From: Phyllobacteriaceae bacterium
GTDB taxonomy: Bacteria > Pseudomonadota > Alphaproteobacteria > Rhizobiales > Rhizobiaceae
NCBI GenBank assembly: GCA_016711085.1
Contig: JADJTR010000005.1
Span: 186,001-250,000, forward strand
Reading direction: 5' to 3'
DNA length: 64,000 bases
Positions 1 through 8,512 of the stretch are shown here, piece after piece; within the stretch, counting starts at the first letter, position 1, and every line of letters begins with the position of its first letter. The position numbers were made by a program, and so were the translations under genes. The notes beneath the pieces are model-generated. The model was not told the origin of the DNA. It saw only the letters and a program-made list of their open reading frames with translations, and did no database searches.

Positions 1-330
1 CCGGCGCGCCGGCAGGTCCCGCCGGAGCATCCTCGCCGTCGGCGAAAACGAACCCGCCGCGCAACGACAGACCGAGTTCGCCAAGACAGTCGGATAGACC
101 GGGTGGAAGGCGTTGCGATGGCGTCACGGCATTCCCCGACTGCATCCTGCGAAGGCGGATGAGAGGCCGAAACGGCCGCGCATTCAAGCCCTTCGCCACA
201 GCCCGTAGGCCGGCAAATGAAATCCGGCCCGGAACGCTTTTCCCCGTCGCACCGCGAAATTGAAACCCGGTTCCTTCTTTTCGCGGTCGTAAATCCGCAT
301 TCCTGCCGGCATTCGCAAGGATTTCCAGGC
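1..330. other. Left edge, no supported gene; leader of cysH
   Basis: I translated all three forward frames of the first 180 bases and found no recognisable protein end. A short forward reading frame closes near 111 and another near 162, but neither carries a known motif. In related alphaproteobacteria a sulfite reductase or DUF934 gene often lies upstream of cysH, so the end of such a gene may sit here unseen. The stretch must also hold the cysHDN promoter; I cannot point to a convincing -35/-10 pair. Confidence 0.4.
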
Positions 331-1086
331 ATGCCGACCCAGGACCATATCCACGCCGCGGCGCTCGCCAAACGCCTTGCGCCGCTCCCGCTTGACGACC
401 GCCTCGCGGCGATCGCGGCGCTGCCCGGCCGCATCGTCTTCACCACCGGTCTCGGCGTCGAGGATCAGGCGCTGACCGGCGCGATCGCGCGTTTGGCGCC
501 GGGAACCCGCTCGCGATTCGGTTTGGCGACGCTCGACACCGGCCGCCTCTTTGCCGAAACGCTCGACCTGATCGCGGCGACCGAGGCGGCGACCGGGCTG
601 GCCATCGCCCGTTACTCGCCGACGCCGGCCGACATCGCCGCCTTCGCCGATCGCCATGGCGTCGACGGTTTCTACGACAGCGTCGAGGCGCGCCACGCCT
701 GCTGCGCCGCGCGCAAGCTGCGGCCGCTCGCCCGCGCGCTCGACGGCGCGACCTGTTGGGTGACCGGGCTCAGGCGCGGCCAGTCGGGCGCGCGCGCCGA
801 AACGCCGCTCGCCGCGTTCGACTCCGCCGATGGCGTGACGAAGCTCAACCCGCTTGCCGATCTCGACATCGGCGCCATTCGCGAATTGGCGGCGCGCGCC
901 GGCGTTCCGCTCAATCCGCTGCACGCACGCGGCTATGCTTCGATCGGCTGCGAACCGTGCACGCGGGCGATCCGCCCCGGCGAAGACGAACGCGCCGGGC
1001 GCTGGTGGTGGGAAAGCGACGCCAAACGCGAATGCGGCCTGCATGTCGCGCCGATTGCCGCAATCGCGGTGGAGGCGCGCCCGTGA
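331..1086 (+). CDS. cysH: Assimilatory adenylyl-sulfate (APS) reductase CysH
   Basis: Reduces adenylyl sulfate to sulfite with thioredoxin-type reductant in cytoplasmic sulfate assimilation. The 251-residue protein has the four [4Fe-4S] cysteines of the APS-reductase class (Cys124-Cys125 in HACCAARK, Cys207 and Cys210 in GCEPC) and the catalytic cysteine in KRECGLH (Cys235). PAPS reductases lack the iron-sulfur cysteines, so APS is the likely substrate. I chose the ATG at 331 over an upstream in-frame ATG at 217 because residues before it match nothing in the family and an AGG precedes 331. The stop overlaps the GTG start of cysD, so translation is probably coupled. Function is strongly supported by motifs and operon. 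Confidence 0.93.
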   Translation: MPTQDHIHAAALAKRLAPLPLDDRLAAIAALPGRIVFTTGLGVEDQALTGAIARLAPGTRSRFGLATLDTGRLFAETLDLIAATEAATGLAIARYSPTPADIAAFADRHGVDGFYDSVEARHACCAARKLRPLARALDGATCWVTGLRRGQSGARAETPLAAFDSADGVTKLNPLADLDIGAIRELAARAGVPLNPLHARGYASIGCEPCTRAIRPGEDERAGRWWWESDAKRECGLHVAPIAAIAVEARP

Positions 1087-1988
1087 CCCGTCTGTCCCCC
1101 CATCTCGCCGCGCTCGAGAGCGAGGCGATCCACGTCTTCCGCGAAGTGGCGGCGACGGCGCGCAAGCCGGTGCTGCTTTATTCGATCGGCAAGGATTCCT
1201 CGGTCCTCTTGCATCTGGCGCGCAAGGCCTTCTTTCCCGGTCCGTTGCCGTTCCCTGTGCTGCATGTCGACACCGGCTGGAAATTCGCCGAGATGATCGA
1301 TTTCCGCGACCAAACCGCGCGCCAGCTCGGCCTCGACCTGATCGTCCACGTCAATCCGCGCGGTGCGGCCGAGGGCATTTCGCCGTTTTCCCACGGCTCC
1401 GCTGTCCACACCGACGTGATGAAGACCGAGGCGCTGAAGCAGGCGCTCGACGCCCACGGTTTCGACGCGGCCTTCGGCGGGGCGCGCCGCGACGAGGAGG
1501 CGTCGCGCGCCAAGGAGCGCATCCTGTCGTTTCGCGCTCCCGGCCATCGCTGGGATCCGCGGGCCCAGCGGCCGGAACTGTGGATGCATTTCAACACGCG
1601 GCTGAAGCCGGGCGAAAGCCTGCGCGCCTTTCCCCTGTCGAACTGGACCGAACTCGATGTCTGGCGCTATGTCGAGGCAGAGGAAATCCCGGTCGTCCCG
1701 CTCTATTTCGCCGCGACGCGTCCGGTGGTCCGGCGCGACGGAATGTGGATTTCCGCCGCCGATCCGCGCCTGCCGCTGTTTCCCGACGAGATCGTCGAGC
1801 GCCGCAAGGTCCGCTTCCGCACGCTTGGTTGCTGGCCGCTGACAGGCGCGGTGGAGTCGAACGCCGCCGATCTGGCCGCCATGATCGCCGAGATCGAATC
1901 CGCCACCCATTCCGAGCGCCAGGGCCGCGCCATCGATCGCGACCAGACTGGCTCGATGGAGCGCAAGAAACGCGAAGGGTATTTCTGA
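1083..1988 (+). CDS. cysD: Sulfate adenylyltransferase subunit 2 CysD
   Basis: Small subunit of ATP sulfurylase, which forms APS from sulfate and ATP together with the CysN GTPase. The 301-residue protein carries the PP-loop ATP-pyrophosphatase signature SIGKDSS (residues 34-40), the family stretches HVDTGWKF and GGARRDEEASRAKER, and the usual C-terminus MERKKREGYF. The start is the GTG at 1083, which overlaps the cysH stop (GTGA). An open frame extends far upstream inside cysH but codes for an unnatural arginine-rich sequence. The stop overlaps the cysN ATG (ATGA), giving a tightly coupled three-gene operon. Confidence 0.94.
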   Translation: MTRLSPHLAALESEAIHVFREVAATARKPVLLYSIGKDSSVLLHLARKAFFPGPLPFPVLHVDTGWKFAEMIDFRDQTARQLGLDLIVHVNPRGAAEGISPFSHGSAVHTDVMKTEALKQALDAHGFDAAFGGARRDEEASRAKERILSFRAPGHRWDPRAQRPELWMHFNTRLKPGESLRAFPLSNWTELDVWRYVEAEEIPVVPLYFAATRPVVRRDGMWISAADPRLPLFPDEIVERRKVRFRTLGCWPLTGAVESNAADLAAMIAEIESATHSERQGRAIDRDQTGSMERKKREGYF

Positions 1989-3403
1989 TGGTCGCCGCGC
2001 TCGCCCGAAAAATCCCGATCCCGGAGCAGGCGGCGCCCGAACGCCCGCTGCGCTTCCTCACCTGCGGTTCGGTCGACGACGGCAAGTCGACCCTGATCGG
2101 TCGCCTGTTGTGGGATACCGGTTCGCTCAAGGCAGACCAGCGCGCCGCCATCCTGTCGGGCGGCGAGCCGGATTTCGCCCGCGCACTCGACGGGCTGGAG
2201 GCCGAACGCGAACAGGGCATCACCATCGATGTCGCCTGGCGCTACTTTTCCTCCGACCATCGCACCTTCATCGTCGCCGACACGCCAGGCCACGTGCAAT
2301 ACACCCGCAACATGGCGACCGGCGCGTCGTCGGCCGACGCCGCCGTCATCCTCGTCGACGCCCGCCTCGGCGTTCTCGAACAAACGCGGCGCCATACCTC
2401 CATCGTGGCGCTGATGGGGGTTGCAACGGCGATTTTCGCCGTCAACAAGATGGACCTTGTCGGTTATTCGGCCCGACGTTTCGCCGAAATCAAGGCCGAA
2501 CTCGACCGCCTCGCCCTCTCGCTCGGCCTGCGCGAAGCGCTCGTCCTGCCGCTCGCCGCCCTGACCGGCGAAAACCTCGCGACCCGCGCCGCCAGTCTCG
2601 ACTGGTTCGCCGGCCCGACCTTGCTCGAGGCGCTGGAGGCCGTCGACGCCGCCGCCGACCTGTCCGGCGCGCCGTTGCGCTTTCCGGTGCAGCGCGTGGC
2701 GCGGCCCGACGCGTTCTTTCGCGGCTATCAGGGAACCATCGCCGCCGGGACCGTGCGGCCCGGCGATGTCGTGGCGGCGGGCGGCCATCGGGCGAAAATC
2801 GCCCGCATCGTCGCCTTCGGCGGCGATCTGGCGGAAGCGAAGGCCGGCGACGCCGTGACGTTGACGCTCGACCGCGCCATCGATCTCGCCCGCGGCGATC
2901 TGGTGTCGTCGTCCGACAATCCGCCGCGCCCGACGAGTGTCGTCGAAGCCGATCTGGTGGCGCTTGACGGCGCGGGCATCCAGCCCGGGCGGCGCTACAT
3001 CGTTCAATGCGGGGGCACGGCGGTTGGCGCGTTTGCGACCGTGGTGGACGCGCTCGATCTCGCCAGCGGCCGGCGCGAAAGCGCTCGCGCGCTCGCCGTC
3101 AACGGCATCGGCCGGGCCCGTCTGGCGCTCGACGCGCCGACGCAACTCGATCTCTACGCCGACAACCGCACGACCGGTTCGTTCATCCTGGTCGACACGC
3201 TCGCCAACGCTACCGTCGCCGCCGGCATGGTCCGCGCCATCGACGCCGACGACGCGACGCGAAAAGGCGCGGGCCGCATAACGCTGGTGCTGCTCGACGG
3301 CGACGCCGACGGTCTGGTTCTGCCCGACGGCGCACGCATCATCGGCATGGACCGCGACGAGGCCGAACGGCGGCTGGCGGGCTTGTGGGGCGACGGCATT
3401 TAA
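1988..3403 (+). CDS. cysN: Sulfate adenylyltransferase subunit 1 (GTPase) CysN
   Basis: GTPase subunit that drives APS formation by CysD. The 471-residue protein has the elongation-factor-like G motifs: GSVDDGKST (27-35), DTPGH (98-102) and NKMD (153-156), followed by EF-Tu-like beta-barrel domains. It stops without the APS kinase (CysC) domain fused in many rhizobial CysNC proteins. That fits the upstream CysH, which reduces APS directly and needs no PAPS. The ATG at 1988 overlaps the cysD stop. The open frame running upstream through cysD and cysH is out-of-frame noise. Confidence 0.94.
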   Translation: MVAALARKIPIPEQAAPERPLRFLTCGSVDDGKSTLIGRLLWDTGSLKADQRAAILSGGEPDFARALDGLEAEREQGITIDVAWRYFSSDHRTFIVADTPGHVQYTRNMATGASSADAAVILVDARLGVLEQTRRHTSIVALMGVATAIFAVNKMDLVGYSARRFAEIKAELDRLALSLGLREALVLPLAALTGENLATRAASLDWFAGPTLLEALEAVDAAADLSGAPLRFPVQRVARPDAFFRGYQGTIAAGTVRPGDVVAAGGHRAKIARIVAFGGDLAEAKAGDAVTLTLDRAIDLARGDLVSSSDNPPRPTSVVEADLVALDGAGIQPGRRYIVQCGGTAVGAFATVVDALDLASGRRESARALAVNGIGRARLALDAPTQLDLYADNRTTGSFILVDTLANATVAAGMVRAIDADDATRKGAGRITLVLLDGDADGLVLPDGARIIGMDRDEAERRLAGLWGDGI

Positions 3404-3503
3404 CCCAGCGCGCCAGTATTCACTCCAAAATGCGGAATACGTCGCCCCAGACGCCCTTGTGGATCTGCTTGGCCACTTTAGCCCGGCCGTCCTCGGGCTC
3501 CCT

Positions 3504-5060
3504 TCAAGTGAAGGCGTCGGCCATCGACGCCTTCTTCTTCGTGACGAATTCGTTCAGCGCCTCGGCGACGCCCGGATCGATCGGCGGCGGCTCATAGAGG
3601 CCGAGCCAGGTGCGCGCCACCTCGTTGGCGCGCTGTTCGGCCCGCTTCTCGCCCTCCGCCTGCCACTGCTCGAAGGAATTGTTGTCGGCGATGTTGGAGC
3701 GGTAGAAGGCCGACTGGAAATTGGCCTGGGTGTGGGCGCAGCCGAGATAGTGGCTGCCCGGCCCGACCTCGCGGATGGCGTCCATCGCCTGGCCGTTTTC
3801 GCTCAAATCGACGCCTTCGGCCATTTTTTGCGCCATGCCGAGCTGGTCAATGTCCATGATCAGCTTCTCGTAGGACGCCGACAGCCCGCCCTCCAGCCAG
3901 CCGGCGGCGTGGAGCACGAAATTCGTGCCCGCCAGCAGGGTCGAGTTGAGCGTGTTGGCGCTTTCATAGGCGGCTTGCGCGTCCGGGATTTTCGCAGCGC
4001 ACAGCGAGCCGCCGGTGCGAAACGGCAGGCCGAGGCGACGCGCCAGTTGGGCCGCGCCATAGGAAACAAGGCTCGGCTCCGGCGTGCCGAAGGTCGGCGC
4101 ACCCGACTGCATCGAGATCGACGAGGCGAACGTGCCGAAGACAACCGGCGCGCCCGGCCGGCAAAGCTGGGTGAAAGCCGCGCCGGCCAGCACCTCGGCG
4201 AGAATCTGCGTCAGCGTGCCGGCGACCGTCACCGGGCTCATCGCGCCAGCGAGAATGAACGGCGTGATGATCGTCGCCTGATTGTTGCGGGCATAAACTT
4301 TGGCCGCGCCGAGCATGGTTTCGTCGAACACCATCGGCGAATTGGCGTTGATCAAATTGATGACCACCGTGTTCTCGTCGACGAATTTGTCGCCGAACAG
4401 GATGCGGCACATGGCGACCGTGTCCTCGGCCCGCTCCGGCGCCGTGACCGAGCCCATGAACGGCTTGTCCGAATACTTGATGTGCGAATAGATCATGTCG
4501 AGGTGGCGCTTGTTCACCGGCACGTCGACCGGCTCGCACACCGTTCCGCCCGAATGGTGGATCGACGGCGCCATCCAGGCGAGTTTCACGATATTGCGGA
4601 AATCCTCGATCGTGGCGTAGCGGCGCACGCCGTCGAGATCGCGAATGAAGGGCGGACCATAGACCGGCGCGAACACCGTGGCGTTGCCGCCAATCTGCAC
4701 GGAGCGCTCCGGGTTGCGCGCATGCTGGGTGAACACGGACGGGGCGGTTTTCACCAAAGCGCGACACAGACCCTTGGGAAAATGCACGCGCTGGCCGCGC
4801 ACATCGGCCCCGGCCGCCTTCCACATGGCGAGCGCTTCCGCGTCGTCGCGGAACTCGATGCCGGTTTCCTCCAGCACCGTGTCGGCGTTCGCCTCGACGA
4901 TCGCCAGCCCTTCCTCGTCCAGCACCTCGTAGACGCGGATCTTGCGCTGGATGAAGGGCATTTGCGGTGAAGGACCGCCGCCGGCCCGCGCCGCGCGCCG
5001 CGCGCCCCGTCCGCGCCGCCCGCCAGCCTGTTCCTCGGCCCCGTTGGTGGTGTCGTTCAT
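3504..5060 (-). CDS. MttB-family (non-pyrrolysine) corrinoid-dependent methyltransferase
   Basis: Member of the trimethylamine methyltransferase (MttB) superfamily, which moves a methyl group from a tertiary or quaternary amine to a corrinoid protein. It is 518 residues and has no in-frame amber codon, so it belongs to the pyrrolysine-free branch whose studied members act on glycine betaine and other betaines; the substrate here is inferred. I start at the ATG at 5060, preceded by GAGGG; an in-frame ATG at 5273 gives a non-family extension. The first 30 residues are low-complexity and basic (GGRRGRGARRAARAGGG), then PFIQRKIRVYEVLDEEG begins the catalytic barrel. It is divergent from its likely corrinoid partner at 5296. 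Confidence 0.85.
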   Translation of the reverse strand: MNDTTNGAEEQAGGRRGRGARRAARAGGGPSPQMPFIQRKIRVYEVLDEEGLAIVEANADTVLEETGIEFRDDAEALAMWKAAGADVRGQRVHFPKGLCRALVKTAPSVFTQHARNPERSVQIGGNATVFAPVYGPPFIRDLDGVRRYATIEDFRNIVKLAWMAPSIHHSGGTVCEPVDVPVNKRHLDMIYSHIKYSDKPFMGSVTAPERAEDTVAMCRILFGDKFVDENTVVINLINANSPMVFDETMLGAAKVYARNNQATIITPFILAGAMSPVTVAGTLTQILAEVLAGAAFTQLCRPGAPVVFGTFASSISMQSGAPTFGTPEPSLVSYGAAQLARRLGLPFRTGGSLCAAKIPDAQAAYESANTLNSTLLAGTNFVLHAAGWLEGGLSASYEKLIMDIDQLGMAQKMAEGVDLSENGQAMDAIREVGPGSHYLGCAHTQANFQSAFYRSNIADNNSFEQWQAEGEKRAEQRANEVARTWLGLYEPPPIDPGVAEALNEFVTKKKASMADAFT

Positions 5061-5295
5061 GACATTGCCCTCTGTCCGCCGGCGCGCCGCGCCAACGTTG
5101 TGTTTGGTCGTGATTCTGCGATTTGCATCCGCCGGCGACCGGCCTTGCAACGCCAGCCCCTGTCCGGAATGCGCCAAGCGCAACGCCGGTCGTTTTCGCT
5201 TGGACATAAGTCGCAATTCGACTATGCGGCTGACACGGAAGGCAAATACTAGTTTGCATGCCCCGCATCGCATTCGGGCGCCTCAGGAGCGAACC
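5061..5295. promoter_or_regulatory. Divergent promoter region between methyltransferase and corrinoid protein genes
   Basis: A 235-base intergenic region separates the start of the leftward MttB gene from the rightward corrinoid-protein operon, so both promoters and any shared operator should lie here. It contains an imperfect dyad at 5242-5257, with arms GCAAA and TTTGC around a 6-base centre, about 40 bases before the corrinoid ATG. The downstream gene has a strong AGGAG Shine-Dalgarno 7 bases before its ATG. I see no cobalamin riboswitch. The operator role of the dyad is a guess. Confidence 0.4.
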
Positions 5296-5991
5296 ATGGC
5301 CGACGACGAGATCATCCTTGCCGAACTGCCCGACGACGAACTCGTGCAGCAGATGCACGACGACCTCTATGACGGGTTGAAGGAAGAGATCGAGGAAGGC
5401 ACCAACATCCTGCTGTCCCGCGGCTGGGCCCCCTACAAGGTGTTGACCGAAGCCCTCGTCGAGGGCATGCGCATCGTCGGCGTCGATTTCCGCGACGGCA
5501 TCCTGTTCGTTCCCGAAGTGCTGCTCTCGGCCAACGCCATGAAGGCCGGCATGTTCATCCTGCGGCCGCTGCTCGCCGCCACCGGCGCGCCGAAGCAGGG
5601 CAAGATGGTCATCGGCACCGTCAAGGGCGACATCCACGACATCGGCAAGAACCTCGTCGGCATGATGATGGAAGGCGCCGGCTTCGACGTCGTCGATCTC
5701 GGCATCAACAATTCGGTCGAGAAATATCTCGACGCGATCGAGAAGGAAAAGCCCGACATTCTCGGCATGTCGGCGTTGCTGACCACCACCATGCCCTACA
5801 TGAAGGTCGTCATCGACACGCTGAAGGAAAAGGGCATGCGCGACGATTACGTCGTCCTTGTCGGCGGCGCGCCGCTGAACGAGGAGTTCGGCAAGGCCGT
5901 CGGCGCCGACGCCTATTGCCGCGACGCGGCGGTGGCGGTCGAAACCGCCAAGGACTATATGACCCGCAAGCACAACCGCATGGCGGGGTGA
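5296..5991 (+). CDS. Corrinoid (B12-binding) methyl-carrier protein
   Basis: Carries the methyl group on a cobamide between the MttB-family methyltransferase and the methyl-THF methyltransferase. At 231 residues it has the standard MtmC/MttC layout: an N-terminal four-helix cap (about 15-95) and a Rossmann B12 domain (about 100-225). The cobalt-ligand motif D-x-H-x-x-G is Asp112-His114-Gly117 in GDIHDIGKN, with MSALLTTTMPYMK and VLVGGAPLNEEF further on. The ATG follows a strong AGGAG. It heads the rightward operon, 12 bases before the DUF1638 gene. Confidence 0.93.
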   Translation: MADDEIILAELPDDELVQQMHDDLYDGLKEEIEEGTNILLSRGWAPYKVLTEALVEGMRIVGVDFRDGILFVPEVLLSANAMKAGMFILRPLLAATGAPKQGKMVIGTVKGDIHDIGKNLVGMMMEGAGFDVVDLGINNSVEKYLDAIEKEKPDILGMSALLTTTMPYMKVVIDTLKEKGMRDDYVVLVGGAPLNEEFGKAVGADAYCRDAAVAVETAKDYMTRKHNRMAG

Positions 5992-6003
5992 ACGTCAGCG
6001 GCC

Positions 6004-6624
6004 ATGACTGCGTCCGGACCGGGCACCGATAATTCCGCCCGCACCCGCATCATCGCCTGCGGCGCCATCGCGCGCGAGGTGCTGGCCATCCGCGACCAGC
6101 ACGGCCTCGACCATCTCGACTTGAAATGCCTGCCGGCCATCTGGCACGTCTGGCCGGAAAAAATCGGCCCGGCCATGCGCGAAGCGATTGAAGAAGCGCG
6201 CGCCGAAGGCTTCGGCCGCATCTTCATCGGCTACGCCGAATGCGGCACGCACGGCGAACTCGATAAAATCTGCGAAGAGGAAAACATCGGGCGCATCGCT
6301 GGCCCGCATTGCTATGCCTTCTTCACCCGCGTCGACAAATTCGTGGCCGAGGCCGAGCACGAATTCACCGCCTTCTACCTGACCGACCTGATCACGCGGC
6401 AGTTCGAGGCCTTCGTCATCGAGCCGCTGAAGCTCGACCAGCATCCCGAGCTCATCAAAATGGTGTTCGGCAATTACGAAAAGATCGTCTACCTCGCCCA
6501 GACCGATGACGAAGACCTGACGCGCAAGGCCAGATGGGCGGCCGACTATCTCGGCCTTGCCTTCGAGCGCCGCTTCACCGGCTACGGCGATCTCGAAAAC
6601 GCCCTGTTGGCGTCACACCGCTGA
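6004..6624 (+). CDS. DUF1638 family protein
   Basis: A 206-residue cytoplasmic protein of the uncharacterised DUF1638 family. Visible conserved stretches include LPAIWHVWPEKI (about 44-55), GYAECGTHGELD (about 77-88) and GPHCYAFFTRVDKF (about 101-114). The histidine and cysteines in these stretches could bind a metal or thiol ligand. It lies 12 bases after the corrinoid-protein stop, so it is almost certainly co-transcribed. Families of this type recur beside MttB and corrinoid genes, which suggests a role in cobamide handling or in processing the methylated substrate. No catalytic activity can be assigned from the sequence. Confidence 0.8.
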   Translation: MTASGPGTDNSARTRIIACGAIAREVLAIRDQHGLDHLDLKCLPAIWHVWPEKIGPAMREAIEEARAEGFGRIFIGYAECGTHGELDKICEEENIGRIAGPHCYAFFTRVDKFVAEAEHEFTAFYLTDLITRQFEAFVIEPLKLDQHPELIKMVFGNYEKIVYLAQTDDEDLTRKARWAADYLGLAFERRFTGYGDLENALLASHR

Positions 6625-6708
6625 TAATATTGGCTGTCAGGGGAGATTGCCTTGCGTCCCGTTCACAACGGCGCAAGGAATGGTCTCTACTGTTTCCGAC
6701 ACGTCCGC

Positions 6709-7350
6709 ATGGGGATTCGACGGGTTTTGCTCAGTCGCAACAATGAACCGCACTACCCGCCGCCGCGACCGCTTTCGGCCGTCATGCGCGAATTGGCGCA
6801 GATCGACAAGCCGTCGATCACGGTGGCCGAAATCGAGGGCGCCTTCGCCGACCGCAATTTCGCCGCCCTGATCACCGTGTTCGGCGCCATCAATTGCCTG
6901 CCTCTTCCGCCCGGCAGTTCGTTTTTTCTCGGCATTCCGCTGATCATCCTGTCGGCGCAGATGGTGTGGGGAGCGAAGGTCCCCTGGTTGCCGAAATTCG
7001 TGCGCGAACGCCGGATCAGCAAGGAAACCTTCCAATCCGCCGAACGGCGCATCGCGCCTTGGTTGGCGCGCTTCGAGAAACTGGTGCGGCCCCGATGGTG
7101 GCCGTTCGACCGCGTGACGGGCGAAAGAACGACAGGCGCCGTCGTCCTTTTCCTCGCCATTCTGCTGACCCTGCCGATGCCGCTCGGCAATTGGCCGCCG
7201 GCCTTCGCCATGACGGCCTTTGGCATCGCCCTTTCCGAGCGCGACGGCGTGGTCTTTTCCATCGCCTCGATCATCGCCATCGCAGCCACGGCGATTTTTT
7301 TCGCGGTCTATCTTTCTCTCGGCTTTGCGGCGCAATGGCTGATCGGTTGA
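6709..7350 (+). CDS. ExoD-like exopolysaccharide-synthesis membrane protein (copy 1)
   Basis: An ExoD-family inner-membrane protein of about 213 residues with several hydrophobic segments (around LITVFGAINCLPLPPGS, GIPLIILSAQMVW, AVVLFLAILLTLPMPLG and a C-terminal pair). ExoD was first linked to rhizobial exopolysaccharide production and alkali tolerance; its biochemistry is unknown. It is a paralogue of the next gene: the pattern SR-x-x-EP-x-(Y/F)-PPPR-x-L is shared at the N-terminus. By that alignment a TTG at 6727 may be the true start instead of the ATG at 6709. Its place inside the methyl-transfer operon is odd. Confidence 0.78.
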   Translation: MGIRRVLLSRNNEPHYPPPRPLSAVMRELAQIDKPSITVAEIEGAFADRNFAALITVFGAINCLPLPPGSSFFLGIPLIILSAQMVWGAKVPWLPKFVRERRISKETFQSAERRIAPWLARFEKLVRPRWWPFDRVTGERTTGAVVLFLAILLTLPMPLGNWPPAFAMTAFGIALSERDGVVFSIASIIAIAATAIFFAVYLSLGFAAQWLIG

Positions 7351-7465
7351 AAAGCCGTTCTTTGCATCGAAATCGACGGGCGCGGGATATCAAGGCGATC
7401 TTCACTCGGATTCAACGAATTTTCGGATAGTCTCGATCAAACGCAGGCCATCCGAAATCCAGCCC

Positions 7466-8089
7466 ATGCTCAGCCGTCATCGCGAGCCTCAATTCCCGCC
7501 GCCCCGCACACTGACCGCGGCGCTGCGCGATTTGGCGAAATCGGGAGGCGAAAACGTCACGATCGCGGAAATCGAAACCGCCCTCGGCGACCGGTCGTTC
7601 TCGACCCTGATCGTCCTGTTTGCCGCCATCAATCTCTTGCCGATGCCGCTGGGTTCGTCGGTGGTGCTCGGCATTCCCGTCATTTTGTTGACCTTCCAGA
7701 TGTTGCTTGGCGCCAAGGCGCCGTGGCTGCCCAAACGAATTCGCGACTATTCCTTTTCCCGCTCAACCTTGCTGCGTTTCGAGGATCGCGTCATTCCCTG
7801 GCTCGAACGCTTCGAAAAAGTCATCAAGCCGCGCCACTGGCCGTTCGATCGCGTGCTCGGCGAACGCATCCTCGGCGGCGTCGGCCTGTTCATGGCCATC
7901 CTGCTGTGGCTTCCGGTGCCGCTTGGCAATTGGCTGCCGGCTTTCGGCCTGTTCCTGACCGGTCTGGCCCTGACCGAACGCGATGGCGTGATGCTTGCCT
8001 TGGCAACCGCCGTGAACATCGGCGCGACGGTGCTGTTCTTCTCGGTGGCGTTCTCGCTCGGCTTCATCGTGAACTGGCTGATGGGCTGA
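7466..8089 (+). CDS. ExoD-like exopolysaccharide-synthesis membrane protein (copy 2)
   Basis: Second ExoD-family protein, 207 residues, closely similar along its full length to the preceding gene (shared PWL-x-RFEK-x-(V/I)-(R/K)-P and LPVPLGNWLPAF-type stretches). It has a short cytoplasmic N-terminus, hydrophobic segments around residues 45-80 and 130-205, and ends in a hydrophobic helix. The ATG at 7466 matches the family start. The 115-base gap before it lacks a clear terminator. A tandem duplication is the simplest origin. The function beyond envelope or exopolysaccharide physiology cannot be read from sequence. Confidence 0.8.
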   Translation: MLSRHREPQFPPPRTLTAALRDLAKSGGENVTIAEIETALGDRSFSTLIVLFAAINLLPMPLGSSVVLGIPVILLTFQMLLGAKAPWLPKRIRDYSFSRSTLLRFEDRVIPWLERFEKVIKPRHWPFDRVLGERILGGVGLFMAILLWLPVPLGNWLPAFGLFLTGLALTERDGVMLALATAVNIGATVLFFSVAFSLGFIVNWLMG

Positions 8090-8209
8090 CCGGCGCGGCG
8101 CGCCGCCTGCCATTTTGCGACGTCGTTTTTGAATGCCGGCGCGTCGTCCGCCAACAAGCGGTCGGCCGCCATTCAACGCAATGCTCGCTCCGGTTCGAGG
8201 AGCAACGAC

Positions 8210-8512
8210 GTGGCCGAACTCACCATCGTTTACTGGCGCGACATCCCCGCCCAGATCATCGTGAAAAAGGGCAGGCAGGCGGCCAAGCGCGAATTGCCGG
8301 TCCGTTTTGCCGAGGCAATCGATCACGCGGCGATGCGTTCCGGCGCGCGCGACACCGACGCCTATCTGGCCGAATGGCGAAAAAGCGATCCGGTTCAGGT
8401 TTCCGACGATTTCGAGGCCGAGGCTGACCGCGCCGCCGCCGATCTCGATCTCGCCATCGACGAGGCGGCGTTGACGGCGCTGGTCAAGGCCGGGGGCCGC
8501 GCCAATGGCTGA
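8210..8512 (+). CDS. 'Virulence factor' family small protein of the corrinoid cluster
   Basis: A 100-residue cytoplasmic protein of the Pfam family labelled 'virulence factor', a historical name without a mechanism. It begins VAELTIVYWRDIPAQIIVKK and has a central RFAEAIDHAAMRSG segment and an acidic helical tail. I place the start at the GTG at 8210: a perfect GAGGAG sits 7 bases upstream and the sequence from there matches the family, while the earlier ATG at 8129 adds 27 non-family residues. Its stop overlaps the start of the MetV gene by 8 bases, so translation is coupled. Consistent pairing with MetV suggests a role in folate-linked one-carbon transfer. Confidence 0.8.
   Translation: MAELTIVYWRDIPAQIIVKKGRQAAKRELPVRFAEAIDHAAMRSGARDTDAYLAEWRKSDPVQVSDDFEAEADRAAADLDLAIDEAALTALVKAGGRANG

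Noticed and set aside
1..183. Partial upstream gene such as sulfite reductase or DUF934
   Set aside because: None of the forward frames gives a recognisable C-terminus, so I do not list a CDS.
3481..3498. Terminator after mttB (AGCCCG/CGGGCT dyad)
   Set aside because: Only 6 bp with an 8-base loop and no clear U-run on either strand.
3459..4970. Long forward open frame opposite the MttB gene (about 500 codons)
   Set aside because: It is an antisense shadow with His/Arg/Val-rich composition; the reverse frame encodes a full, recognisable MttB protein.
3504..5060. Pyrrolysine-containing trimethylamine methyltransferase
   Set aside because: No in-frame TAG interrupts the gene and no pyl genes are seen, so it is the non-pyrrolysine branch.
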